A stretch of DNA of 64,000 nt from Yponomeuta sedellus (lineage: Eukaryota > Arthropoda > Insecta > Lepidoptera > Yponomeutidae). The position numbers and the translations under genes were made by a program. A model generated the notes under the pieces. The model was not told where the DNA came from. It saw only the letters and a program-made list of their open reading frames with translations, and did no database searches. The stretch is from positions 10,899,473 through 10,963,472 of the forward strand of contig OW203724.1 in assembly GCA_934045075.1 (NCBI GenBank), written 5' to 3'. Positions 22,561 to 33,995 of the stretch are shown here, in pieces; the stretch's first letter is position 1; the number at the start of each line of letters is the position of its first letter.

Positions 22561-24842
22561 ATGCAGAGTCAAGGTTTGATTCTCCACAATTTGGGTCTCC
22601 GATTACCAATTTACCTTATTATCAATTCAACGAAGTTCGCAGCTAATCCGGAAAACGGAGATTTACATTGAGAGAGTAATTACTAAGCTAATTTTAATGC
22701 ATACTACCAGATAAAAAATTGTTACGCATACACATCTCAGGTTTTGGTAATTTGGCTGTTAACATGTGTATTTTATTTTTGTCATAAAAAAAAACAAAGT
22801 ACACTGTAAAACTATAAAATAAGGTATATTAAAGTAAAACTCCAATTTTGTTAATGTGAGGTGAACCCAGACCTTCTATTAGTGGCCACTACACTAGTAC
22901 TTGATTTAAATAAATGGCCTTAGTCTGTGCATACCTTTCCTGGTTACCATAGCTCAGGACATTCTAGTTCGGGATAAGGTCAAGTGCCTGTTAAGTGTGG
23001 GTTGTTATATAATTATATATAAATATTATTGGATAACTCTTCCGTGATAACAGCATCATCACTTTACTTCACTTCATCGCTGTCTGTCCGTACCTACCTA
23101 TGTATGCTTGAATCTTTAAAACTACGCAACGGATTTTGAAGCGGCTTTTTTAAATAAATAGAGTGATTCAAGAGGAGGGTTTATATGTATAGTACATGCC
23201 GTCTATTTAATTGTATAGAGACACCGATAAATTTAGAGGTTTCTAATGTGATGTCATAAATAAACAATTTTTTTCGCGCTTACCTTGCAAACCTTGCATA
23301 GGCTACGTTTTACTGCGGAAAAATATCTTTTACTGTTAATACACAATTTTTTATCTCTAATAAACCGCGGGGCACAGCTACTTAGTATTTAATAAATAAT
23401 ACCTGATAAATTGTGTATTGTTTTGATTTGCGAAAGTATATCAAAATAATTTTGTAAATACACCCCTAGACGCAAGGGCTGCAATTGACAGGTTCGTAAA
23501 ATGAGTGCCGTAGACTTCAGGCAATCAATAGCAGCGACGTGCGAACGGTATGTGTCGCAGTGAGCAAGCTATTGAGAGCTATAAATTAGACCACAATAGT
23601 ATCGACGATCGTCGCATTACGCGACTTGAGATACAGCGCACACAGGTCCGAAATAAAAAAACTAAGCCCCTTAAACCCAAACACAAAATCTCAAACAAAC
23701 ACGAAACGTGACAAGAAAAGTGACGTAAAAGCCACTTTGGAAATGTTCTTATCATTTTATTTATTAATATAATTTAAAATCTCATCAGCCGGGACCTGGC
23801 ATCCGATTTCTCGCAGGATGGATTGGTCCAGTACAGCGCAAAAAGTATGAAATAAAAAACTTTAACCTTTTTTACTTTTTTATTCGTGTCTTTATGTGAC
23901 TACAATATGACGGCTGGAATCTAAATTCTAAATACGAGTCAAAATTATATCCAAATTTGGTTTTATTTGAGCTATACTGCGTTAAAAATATAACAAAATG
24001 TGGTGTAACACAGGTGTTAGTGACGTCTGTCGTCAATTTGATATCCATTTCTGCGATTTCAAAAATGCGTACTTTTCCAAGTATTCGCTCGCGCAGCGCA
24101 ATAAACCATATAGAAATAGAGGGCTAGGAGAACCCGGAGAAACCTCTAGAAAAACTAACGGCTCTAACATAAATAATGAACTGTGAGAACAAAGTTATTT
24201 AATTAACAGTAACTGAATTTGTTTTTATAATAAACGCATCCAACTACAAAATTATATAGCCATAAATTAATAACTCAATAATATATGGTTTCTACTATAA
24301 AATTATACTTCAATGTCAAATCGCTCTTTGTACATATTAACACGAGAAAGTGGTCTTATAATGTGTTTCTTAATTTCACCAGTCTTATGTGATATTTATT
24401 TAATTATGCAATAACAACTTACACTCGCCCAAAACGTTCTTACTGTTATTATATCACCATAACTTTCCGCCACAACGTTGTCTGGAAGAAATTGCTTTTA
24501 GCAATAAGGCCTCCAATTGTACTCTGTATCTTTACATGTTTTATAATATGTGCTCTGGTGTACAATAAACAATAATAATAAATAAATATTCATGGACATA
24601 TTACACAGATCTCGTTAGCCATATACTAAGTACAACTTAATGACTTGTGTTATAGGTGCTAACTCGACGATAGATTTAATACATTTAATATTCGTATCTT
24701 ATCAGCGGTGATAGCAGTTTTATTATGTCAAGATCCTCTTTCGGGGGATCGGAATACAGAAGAACTTTTTAATTTGAAAGTTGTTATTTTGTTTATTCTT
24801 AGTATCCGTAAACTATTATGTAAAGCATTTCTAAGAAATAAA
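22561..24842. other. Intron 3 sequence with one probable dispersed repeat
   Basis: The stretch 23085-23390 (AAAACTACGCAACGGATTTT to CCGCGGGGCACAGCTACT) resembles a widespread insect repeat with a Helitron-like end, at low certainty. The rest has no recognised feature. Confidence 0.35.
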
Positions 24843-25158
24843 TCCTACTAATATTATAAATGCAAAAGTTTGTAAGTATGGATGGATGGTTGTTACTCTT
24901 TTACGTGAAAACTACTGAATTAATTTTAATGAAACTTTACAATAATATAGCTTCTACATCAGAATAAAACATAGGCTACAATTTATAAGGATATTGTGTG
25001 AATTGTCCAAAATATGGCGATAAGTGTCAAATAAGTAGGAAAAAATCTAACATCTGCGAGCTATTCTCTCGTGCGCTGCAAAAACCGTTTGTACGCTACG
25101 CTAATATAAGCTACTCGAAACACTGATCTGCACAGACGAAGTCGCAAGCACCAGCTAG
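24843..25158 (+). mobile_element. Non-autonomous Helitron-like element
   Basis: It begins TCCTACTAATATTATAAATG and ends GACGAAGTCGC...CACCAGCTAG followed by T. A TC start and a CTAG-type end after a short GC hairpin are Helitron features, and this start is common in Lepidoptera. 316 bp, no coding capacity, no target duplication as expected. Confidence 0.6.
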
Positions 25159-25176
25159 TAAGGTTATAAAATAAAT

Positions 25177-25284
25177 TTTACCTTATTTCCTGACGTTTCG
25201 GGCGTTACTGACTGTACTCGCCACTTCAGTCTACCCGAGACCACGACAACTGTAACGCTGCCGAAACGTCGGGAAATAAGGTAA
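25177..25284. repeat. Inverted repeat with GACGTTTCGG arms
   Basis: TTTACCTTATTTCCTGACGT at the left and ACGTCGGGAAATAAGGTAA at the right are near-perfect inverted copies, about 25 bp, around a 60-bp centre. Similar sequences are frequent in moth genomes. Confidence 0.6.
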
Positions 25285-25379
25285 TTACGTTTGACCTAAT
25301 ATAAAATCGCGATTTCACCCGTTTAATATATAACTATATATCGCGAATCATTAAGAAATACTAAAATACATTTTTAAGT

Positions 25380-25590
25380 AGCCCTTTTCAATTGCGGACC
25401 AGTGTGCGGCAGACGGGTGCCAAACGCGTGGACCAGAGCCGGGCCGCCCGGGCGCGCCTCGTCGCCACACGCCGGTAAACAAAGACGGCCTTGTCGCTCC
25501 GTATCGTTTTATTGTGCGACAGCGCCAGCGCCACTGCGGTCGACAATACTGTAGGGCTGATAACCTCTGCAACCTGTGTTCCGCCGTCTC
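25380..25590. promoter_or_regulatory. GC-rich island in intron 3
   Basis: CGGGCCGCCCGGGCGCGCCT and CpG-rich flanks lie about 1.3 kb before a possible alternative first exon. It might be a promoter or enhancer of a short Akap200 form. This is inference from composition and position only. Confidence 0.3.
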
Positions 25591-26872
25591 AAACGCAAAC
25601 GCACGGATACTTGATTTATGGTTTTTTGCAGATTATTCTTCCCAATGTTGTCTGGAGGACTTCGCACATAGCGATAAAACGGCCAATTGTATAGTTCAAA
25701 CCGTAGATATGTAAGGCTTTTATTAACGTAAGTTTTTTCTGGTGTGGTGTGTGTGAAGAGTTCTAATCTAATGATGACTATTAGATTTCTTTGCTGGTCG
25801 GGGCTAGATTGTTGATGGAACTTCAGTATGCGTACCCATACAAAGAAACTGATTACCAAAATTCAATAATGTAAATACAACAGTGATGATTACTCATGCG
25901 ACTACATTTAATTTTATAAAAGTAAAGTTATTCAGTACAGATAAAAAAACAAAAGGATAAGAACCTTATATTCGCCCACCAGTTTTGTTAATATTTTTTT
26001 TGTGTAGCCAATATACGTCGCACTGCAGAGCACAGGACTTCTCTCTCTCTGAGAGAATGCATTCATTTATTAGCCATCATAATGATGTTAAACATGTTTC
26101 AGTCTCACATTATGGGAACTGGTCAGGGCGTTGCTAAATTAAACTTATTCATATATCTTTAGTCTTACAAATATTATATACAAAACATTACGTCTAAATT
26201 TAACTTTACAACACTTAACTGTTCTTTGGAGCTTCTCTCTAGGAACGAGAAAACATTTAAAATATTGCTTATACATAATTTTATTTACTATTTTAATTTA
26301 TGGGCTTAATTGTAACGCGTGCCCACCGCGCATTGGCGATTTCAATTTCAAGCGCTGACGTAAAAATAAATCATTACTATAAATTAATTATAAAATTAAC
26401 TTAGTATTAATGAACAAAAACAAACAAAACAACCGATCCGTCAACATAAAGGTGAAATCACCAATCAATATTTGTTGCGTTGAATGGGACTGGGCTCGGT
26501 CTTCGGTCTCGGACAAGCACTTGTCACCTCAGATTCTGCATATTCGACACGGATAGTCAATGGGTCTTGTAAGGGAAGTGGGTGATCAACTGGCGTATGA
26601 GGACCTGGTTCGATTTCTAACACACGGATACAAGTTTATAAATCAGTTTATTCTATAAACTAAGAATTTGACAACCCTGCCTGCGTAATTGCAATACAAT
26701 ATGCCTTCGATCATGATCACTGAAGGGTAACTACGTATCTCATAAAATCGGCGCCAATCTTCCGGAACAAAAAATGCACTATAAATTACATTGCGCATTG
26801 ATATATCCCCTCAGTCTCGGTAAGAATCTGCGAGCTTACTCAATAGACGGTTCACTATACACGCGCGACGAC

Positions 26873-26884
26873 ATGGCCGATCAG
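26873..26884 (+). CDS. Akap200: Possible alternative first coding exon (MADQ)
   Basis: GACGACATGGCCGATCAG is followed by a good donor, CAG|GTAATG, giving four codons in phase 0. The 90-bp intron to exon 4 (26975) would yield MADQ joined to AAEVTAEVV. The ATG has a favourable context. Such a form would lack the myristoylation signal and MARCKS-like domain. It could be chance: an ATG near a CAGGTAA is short evidence. Confidence 0.35.
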
Positions 26885-26974
26885 GTAATGTTCACAATAT
26901 TATTATCCAACCGTGCCTCCCGATCGCGTCCCAAATCAATTCACTAGTTGAAGTTCTGTATTCTACTATTACAG

Positions 26975-28333
26975 GCGGCCGAAGTAACTGCTGAGGTTGT
27001 TGCCAATACATCTACAGAAGATGCGAAGACCGAAGTTGAAGCGAAGGAGGACAAGACCCCAGAGACTCCGGTCACCGAGCCCATCACGAACGGGAGCAGT
27101 GTACCCGAATCACCGAAAGAGGAGGCCCCCGCGCCCGCCGTCGAGGCGCCAGCCGTCGAGGCCGACCGTCTGCCGCTCAATGGCCTGTCCCTCGAAGACA
27201 AATCCGAGGTACCCGCGGTCGAGCCTGCCGCGCCCGCAACCGTCGACGAGTCCGCCAAGCCCGAGCCAGTCCCCGCCCCCGAAATTCCTGTCAAAGCAGA
27301 GGTTTGTGTTGAGCGAGTGCCTTTGGTAGAGTCCACGCCTCCGCCGCTTCCCGCTAACCCCCCTCCCTCGTCCGTGGCGTCGTTCGCCGCCACCACAATG
27401 GCACCCGAGACGACACACGCGTCCCTATCGCACGTAGCTCTAGAGCACACGCTGCAGCAAGCTGCGCGCGAGCCGACCCCTCCGCCTGTCGAGCCAGAGC
27501 TGCCGCCAACAGCAGTGGGTACAGAGATCCCATCGCCGCCGGCCGAGAGTGCAGAAATCCCGTTGCCGCTGGCCGAGAGTGCAGAGGTGCCATCGCCGCT
27601 GGCCGGGAGTCCTGAAGTCCCATCACTGCCAGTCGAAAGTTCTAAAATGCCGTCGCCGCCTGTCAAAAGTTTTCCGTCGCCTGCGGTAGAGATTGAAACC
27701 CCTTCGCCGCCGGCTGAGAGTACGGAGTCCCTGTCACCACCCCCTGTCGAGTGCGACGACTTTCCGTTGCCAGCTGATCCCGAAGTGGCCGCTCCGGAAA
27801 AAATCGACGCCACGCCAGTGGCTGATATAATGACGCAACCTCCAGTGGTGCCACTACCAGTCAAGGTAGAGACAATCCTACCCATTGACGGTAAGCAACC
27901 CTTACCCATTGAGGTCGAGACGCCACCACCGGCAGAGCGTGCCCAGACACCACCTCCCCCAGAAAAAATCGAGACCAGGGAGGACTCCCTACCAGAGTCA
28001 GATCCCGAAATTACGAAGCCAGTCGAAATCGAAACTCAAGAACTCACGGAAGACAATAAGCACGCTTTGACCGAAGAAAATACCAATGAGCACACCGAAA
28101 CCGAATCGCAAGGAAAAACCGTCTCAGTGAATTCAAATCACATATCTGATGCTGTCGAACTGAACGGCATCGAAAGCGAGAAGCTGAACGGGAACGCCGA
28201 CGAGACTGAGAAGGAGAATTTAAAGAATAAAGCCAAAGACTCTGATGGGAGCGCGACTGAGAGCGAGTGCAACGGTAACCCCGAGTCGCCGCTGCCGCCG
28301 CCGCCCGCCGCGCCGCCCGCCGACACACCTCAG
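26975..28333 (+). CDS. Akap200: Akap200-like gene, coding exon 4 (long acidic, Pro-rich exon)
   Basis: 453 codons between the acceptor TACTATTACAG and the donor CAG|GTGAAT, phase 0 at both ends. It starts AAEVTAEVVANTSTED. Content in order: acidic Glu/Lys region; Pro/Ala/Val/Glu-rich region; five 10-residue repeats at 27534-27683; a further Pro-Thr-Glu region; an acidic Glu/Asn region; and a Pro-rich end SPLPPPPAAPPADTPQ. Low complexity throughout and probably disordered, as in insect Akap200. I do not see a clear amphipathic helix for PKA-RII binding, so the anchoring function is unproven here. If the donor is not used, the frame ends after VNTAGH at 28354. Confidence 0.85.
27534..27683 (+). 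repeat. Five 10-residue repeats in exon 4
   Basis: Consecutive units are EIPSPPAESA, EIPLPLAESA, EVPSPLAGSP, EVPSLPVESS and KMPSPPVKSF. They are 30 bp each, diverging toward the 3' side. SP pairs could be proline-directed phosphorylation sites. Confidence 0.85.
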
Positions 28334-29061
28334 GTGAATACCGCCGGACACTAGCTCTTGTAGTGGAACCGACCCCTCGCAGGGAACATTTTGTTTGTAG
28401 TTTCATGTGCATCTCTCTGCCAGCATGTACCTACGGACGTACCCCGAAGTGCTAGGGTGTGCTCGACTCGACGACGCGTGTAAATACTGATATGCCTCCC
28501 ATACCCCTTCCCTGTCCTGTCGCTTCAATTTTCTCAGGTACGAAAGACACGGTCTTTGCTTTCGTGGGATGAGACTAGTCACTTACATGCGCAAACATAG
28601 ACTGTGAATTACGTACTTATCATTAGCATTCTCCAGCATGGTAAGAACGCTTTGGTGCTAACATTATTTTAGTTCATGCGAGTCCACTGTATGATGTTGA
28701 ACACTTTGGTAAACAATCGATAAGATTTTATCCCATATTTATTGGTGTGAATAGCTTAGGTTACACTGGACGCCCTCTCCCAAGTGGATGCCCATATTTC
28801 TTCCTCCCTCTCTATGTACATAAGCATTACACTGGGAAGACTCGACTGGGAGAGCGCGGCTAGTATAACTCTACCTTTCAATGTAAATTAGAACTTCATA
28901 ATCTTTTTGCTTGCAGACTTTTATAACTTAGTTGTATAATATTTGAACATAATGGGTTTTACATAAATAATGTAGTTGCAGTTACATAAATAATGCACAC
29001 CAGCTTCCTCGTAGCTTGCGACAGCAATCCTGTACCTAATGAACATGTGACGCGGTTTCAG

Positions 29062-29136
29062 GTTCTACTCCCCGTCCACGACAAGATCGCGGATTTGGTC
29101 CCGGAGGTGCCTGAACTACCGACAGAGTCCCCGTTG
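29062..29136 (+). CDS. Akap200: Akap200-like gene, coding exon 5
   Basis: Twenty-five codons between acceptor GCGGTTTCAG and donor TTG|GTGAGT, phase 0 at both ends: VLLPVHDKIADLVPEVPELP and five more. The sequence has hydrophobic residues spaced as in a short helix (VHDKIADLV) before a Pro/Glu stretch. It might contribute to a binding helix, but I cannot show that. It belongs to the gene by matching phase, good splice sites and similar composition. Confidence 0.7.
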
Positions 29137-30192
29137 GTGAGTGTAGAATTATTATTTCTACATTAACATTTTGCACCAGCCCCACAAGGCACGACCACCC
29201 GCGTGTATCGCGCCCGCTACCGGGCTGTATATAGCGGCCGTGCAGCGCTGACAGACAAGAAAGTAAGTGAAACCGACATCAGGGGTGTTAGACAGTAATG
29301 ACATAAAAATTGTTAGAATGAGCTTATAACACCGTGCGATAGTGTACTACAGGGCACTTGCGAGTGACGGTGTAGGATGGCGAGGCGGGCGCTAGTAGTC
29401 CGGAGTAGGCGGTGGGTATTAGGGCCCGGTTATACATTAAAACAGTAGTTATTTTGGAACAAATTGAACAAGAATTTGTGAATAAAACAGTGAGTAACAA
29501 AAATAGAAAGTCTTTGCAGCAAACATTACTATTACATTAAGATACATTTCGTTTGTTTCGAAATCAAACTTTGTGTCGTTCCTGTAAAATTTATTATTCG
29601 AATAAAACTTCATTGGACGTTCATATGAAAAATACATCATACTCGTGTGATAGTTGTCTAATACTGTGTATTTTTCAGTTTTTACAATCAAGGGGAAAAA
29701 ATCTTGTCTATTATTACTAATTATAATTTGTAATCTACTTAATGTACATTAATCTTAATCGAATATTCTATTTTTTATATCTCATGACCATACCAACAAA
29801 AAAACCGATCGAAAACTCATACAAGAAACGAACGACGAAAAATATTCTTAATATTCCATACAAAAAGCTAAATTCAAGCGACCATTAAAAAGCCGAATAA
29901 CGAAACTTGCGAAAGATTCGAAACACTTTTTATTGAAAAATGCAGAGGTTGTTTGAAACATATATGTATTTTACATGTAATTTTCAACCCTTCTTGTAGT
30001 CCCTAAGTTGGGCCGTAACCTATCGCTCTAGTCAAAGCAAAAGGTTACGGCATAGACCAAAAGCCCCGTCGCCAGCACATCCCTATTCGGTCGACGTATG
30101 GACGGTGGGAGGCCCTTATAGGCCTTTGATCACAATTTATACACTTGATAGAGACAGTAGACCAAAAACGCTTTGCAAAAGAAATTATATAA
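29137..30192. other. Intron 5 before the retroelement
   Basis: No exon or element recognised. GGGCCGTAACC and GGTTACGGC at 30010-30055 form a short inverted pair. The target duplication ATAA of the retroelement ends at 30192. Confidence 0.45.
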
Positions 30193-32508
30193 TGTAGCGT
30201 TGTTTTTTCGCTACATTGGCTTTAAGCCAGTTTTTGGATTCTTTATATTTACACAATACATTTGTTTACCTGTTTTGACAGGTAGTAGTACTTTTCTTAG
30301 GGTTACCCTATCGAACCTTATTTTGAGTAGGTTCTGTGGAGGAACATTGATTATTTAATCTCTGTTTTAAAACGGAAGTTCGTGTAGTGATGTGTTTTGT
30401 TCTTTTTGGATCGTGAATAGGCCCTTTTAAAAAAAACATTATCCAACGACATTTTGACGTTCGTTGAAGTCTTCATATGAGACACCACAATGGAACAAAG
30501 TGGTTGATCTCGAGATAGACGGCGTAAGCCGTTCCTATTTTTGTGATCGGCGTATCTAGCGACCGATCACCATATTATTCTTCTTCCCGGTGAGTGGATT
30601 TACTCGATTCCATCATTATTTTTGGGTTTTGTGTCGAATATAGAATATTGACGTTGGCGTGCCTTTGCAGGTTTTCGGGCTTTTTCCTCCATGTCCCCGG
30701 AAATATAGACGGGACATGTCTTGATCTTTTTCTAAAGTAAGTATTTCAAGGATTCGCTAGGAAATAAAAGCGATTTTCGATCGAAAACATCATATTTTTA
30801 CGTTGTAACCTAAAAGTGCACATTTTCTCTTACAGAATTTTATATAAAGTATAAACGACTTATTCCCATCTTCCAACCTAAACTTCCACCCTGGGTTGGA
30901 GGTTGGGAATTGTTTGTCCCATCTTCCAACCTATGGCAGGTTGGAAGATGGGAATATATTATCTGAATTATTTTTGTTCCCATCTTCCCAACTGACCTTT
31001 ATGTACAGTGGCCCAATCATGAGTTTGGTCTATTATCGAATCGAGAATAGTATCGAGTAAAAATGTATGAAAAAAAAGTAGCGCCGCTATTTACCGCTAG
31101 GATCGCTGCTTTTTTTGACTGTACCTCATTTATGTCAGTTCGGAAGATGGGAACAAAAATAATTCAGATAATATATTCCCATCTTCCAACCTGCCATAGG
31201 TTGGAAGATGGGACAAACAATTCCCAACCTCCAACCCAGGGTGGAAGTTTAGGTTGGAAGATGGGAATAAGTCCTATTAACGACAATGGAGTATCGTCGT
31301 TATATTTAACCTAAAGAAACTCGGTGAGTGTTCTTGATTTTTCTTTAATTGCGTTAGGGCATTTTTCGTCCCGAACCAAATAAATTCATTCGAATTCCTT
31401 TGCTAGAAGTGCCATGATGTTAATCGTAGGTTTGTTTTCTTTTTCAGACTTTCTAGTCGGGTTTTTTTTTTTATTATTATAAATAAATATTCTGCCATTC
31501 GAAATTTCCTAATTACTACATAATGCTTCGGGATTGAGCCGGAGAGTGGTGAGGACTGCGGGTTCCTGAGTACCCAGAGTTGGACGTCCGCAGGTTCCAT
31601 CCAGATGTTTTATATATTACCTATGTTATCTGGTATGTTTCCTTTTAATTTTCTGCGGAGAGAAGCATTCCCAGAGGCGATGCCCTCTATACTTTAAATA
31701 ACTTGAAAGCGATAATCCAAGTAGTTTTGGTACAAATTTAAAACAAGTAGTTTCGGTACAAATTTAAAATAAGTAGTTTTGGCTAAATTTAACTTTCTTA
31801 GAACTTCCTTAGGGTTTCAGATAATTCACCAAGTTATTGTGTTGTTTATCATAAATTTTCACTAGGATCTAACGGCTAGTGGTTAAGTTTCCACATTGAC
31901 TGACTTCCTCGCTACTTGACTTTCTGAGGGGTGGAGCGACTTGACTACTGACCTGGTGATACCTACAGCCACTTAACCTGCTAAGTTATAAATTTTAAAC
32001 CTCCATGGTGAGCGGCCTTAAGCCATATGTAAGATCTTGCAATATATAGATATTTAAACATTAAACTAGTTTCTTTGATCTCCTTCAGCAGACTCAATTC
32101 ATGCCCGCCTTGAGATTAAAACCCAAGCGCTTTACCTACTACTATCCACGGTATCTTCTTTTAGTGCTGGCCTGGCGCCCGAGTTCTAATTTATTTTTTT
32201 CAGCCTATCTTCTAATTGTTTTATAGTAGAGGGGTTAAATTAATAAGCTGTTTCTCTTATATTTCTATTTATTTGCATTTCATTTGGTCAGTGCTAAACA
32301 TTCCTTTAAAAGTGGGTTCTTATTGAACATCAAGAAGAGCCTCGCCTTAATTGAAAGTTCAATCTGAACTCAACCAAATTAAACGTAACTTAAATAAGCT
32401 AACCAACTTATTCTTTTAAAATATTGCCTAACCAATTAAATTTCTTTATAAAATACCAACATACAAAAAATAATATTTCTCTCTTTTTTTTTAAAAAAAA
32501 TTATTACA
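30193..32508 (+). repeat. LTR1 (2316 bp)
   Basis: Starts TGTAGCGTTG and ends ATTATTACA, the usual TG...CA. Very long for an LTR. It contains the MITE at 30857-31273 and three 26-bp repeats at about 31717-31790 (AAGTAGTTTTGGTACAAATT units). Confidence 0.93.
30857..31273. mobile_element. 417-bp MITE inside LTR1
   Basis: Terminal inverted repeats of 140 bp (30857-30996, 31134-31273) start GACTTATTCCCATCTTCCAA. The motif CCCATCTTCC or its complement occurs about eight times, like transposase sites in subterminal repeats. An inner hairpin lies in each arm. Likely 8-bp duplications are GTATAAAC (left) and CTATTAAC (right), imperfect; LTR3 has the single CTATTAAC at 45556-45563. An 8-bp duplication suggests hAT or P-type, which is inference. 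Confidence 0.85.
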
Positions 32509-32510
32509 AT

Positions 32511-32528
32511 TGGCGCCCGAACAGGGAC
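32511..32528 (+). promoter_or_regulatory. Primer-binding site, tRNA-Lys type
   Basis: TGGCGCCCGAACAGGGAC lies 2 bp after LTR1 and is complementary to the 3' end expected of tRNA-Lys. An identical site follows LTR2 at 39865-39882. There is none after LTR3, as expected for the 3' LTR. Confidence 0.9.
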
Positions 32529-32640
32529 TTGAAATTCTTAATTCTTTTTGCATTTATACTTGAAATTCTTAATTCTTTTTGCATTTATACTTGAAATTCT
32601 TAATTCTTCCTACATAATATGCTTGAAATTCTTTCTGCTT
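32527..32640 (+). repeat. 31-bp repeats in the leader after the primer-binding site
   Basis: ACTTGAAATTCTTAATTCTT begins at 32527, 32558 and 32589, with a decayed fourth at about 32620. The second internal region has the same array from 39881. Confidence 0.85.
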
Positions 32641-32957
32641 ATTATATTTGAAATACCTTATACCATACTTAAATATTTTTTACATTCATGCATACCATAC
32701 AATATTTAAATGCTTTCTTTTTCCTGAGTTCTGCTTTGGGAGGTTTAAACATTGTTTACTTGGACTGCTTGTATTATCGCTATATTCTCTCATATTTTCA
32801 TACATACATATTTAGCAACTTAGTTGTTAATTAAGGTTCTCTACTGTTATAATTATAATGCTATAACTTTATTTTAACAGTTTTCGCTGTTACTTTTTTA
32901 CTGCTTTGAACTGTGTGCTAGCTTTAAGTGGTGTATTTTTGGGACCTATTTTTTATA

Positions 32958-33995
32958 ATGGAAGGGTCTGATAAGAACTTAGTTTCTGAGGACGAGCAGG
33001 TAGTTTCTAACAATATGGCTACTCAAACTTTAAATATTGTCACATCTGAACCTGAGAGTTTAAACCTTTTAGAGAATCATCCTCATTTGGACATGATTGA
33101 TGTAACTGTTCCTTTAGCTGCTGATGCGAATGTGAATTCCAGCTCCGTTACTCGAGCTGACTGTGCAAATAATGCTTTATTTCAAACTAAATTAAATAAA
33201 TATGTTGACTTGACTAAATCAAAGTTAAAATTTGACGGTTCGACTTGCGTCAGAGAATTCATACAGAGACTGGAGGAGTTTCGTCTTGCACGAGACGTTG
33301 ACAGCGACTTAATTGTCAGGGCATTTACTGAGGTGTTAGACGGTATCGCGTTACAATGGTACAGAACAATTCGTGAACGAGTTCACTCTTGGTTTACTTT
33401 AAAGGTGGAACTTCTCAAACAATTTGATAGGCTTGATTTTGATTACCAAACCGAACTTGCGTTACGCACTCGTAAACAATTACCTACGGAAAGTTTAGCG
33501 AATTTTATTGTTGAAATTTCCTATCTCAACAACAATTTATCGAATCCTCTTGGTTTTCTTACATTGTTCGAAATAATTCGTCACAACATTTTGCCTACAT
33601 ACGCCGTTCATCTCATTGGCCGGAATATAACTTCACTTGATTCCTTAACTAGGCTCGGTAGAGAGGTTGAGCAATTTTTGCCCCCTGCTCCCGTGTTGAC
33701 AAGTATTTCTAACATTTCAAAAAATGCAAATATTTCAAAAAATTCAACTATTTCCAAATTTCCAAATATTTCCAAAATTTCAAATGTTTCCAACAAATCA
33801 AATTTTTCCTCGAACACGAATGTGGTACAATCTGAAGTGATTTGCATGAAGTGTCAAAAGACTGGTCATCACTTCAAATTCTGTAAAGAATTCCTTGGCA
33901 AAGTGTGTTTTCGTTGCCGTAAACAAGGAGTCACCGCTTTAGAATGTGATAAATGCAACCCTTCTGTCGAGGCATCTTGTCCAAAAAACTTGTAA
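32958..33995 (+). CDS. gag: Gag of the retroelement, copy 1
   Basis: The likely start is the ATG at 32958 (MEGSDKNLVSEDEQ); the frame is open from 32928. About 345 codons. The middle part (LKFDGSTCVREFIQRLEEFR and on) resembles Ty3/gypsy capsid. Near the C-terminus a CX2CX4HX4C zinc knuckle (CMKCQKTGHHFKFC) is followed by a degenerate second one with V in place of H. A repetitive stretch of NISK units lies before the knuckles. The frame ends at the place where the protease-RT region is missing. Intact, and the protein is identical to copy 2. Confidence 0.88.
   Translation: MEGSDKNLVSEDEQVVSNNMATQTLNIVTSEPESLNLLENHPHLDMIDVTVPLAADANVNSSSVTRADCANNALFQTKLNKYVDLTKSKLKFDGSTCVREFIQRLEEFRLARDVDSDLIVRAFTEVLDGIALQWYRTIRERVHSWFTLKVELLKQFDRLDFDYQTELALRTRKQLPTESLANFIVEISYLNNNLSNPLGFLTLFEIIRHNILPTYAVHLIGRNITSLDSLTRLGREVEQFLPPAPVLTSISNISKNANISKNSTISKFPNISKISNVSNKSNFSSNTNVVQSEVICMKCQKTGHHFKFCKEFLGKVCFRCRKQGVTALECDKCNPSVEASCPKNL

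Noticed and set aside
26038..26057. CT microsatellite
   Set aside because: The run is only about 12 bases, too short to be notable.
26944..27909. 321-codon minus-strand open frame, Ser/Gly/Thr rich
   Set aside because: It is the complement of the GC-rich, Pro/Glu-coding Akap200-like exon. No splice or domain support.
33953..33995. Programmed -1 frameshift between gag and pol
   Set aside because: The overlap and frame relation fit one, but the protease-RT deletion lies at the same place, so the original junction cannot be judged. No clear slippery site was identified.
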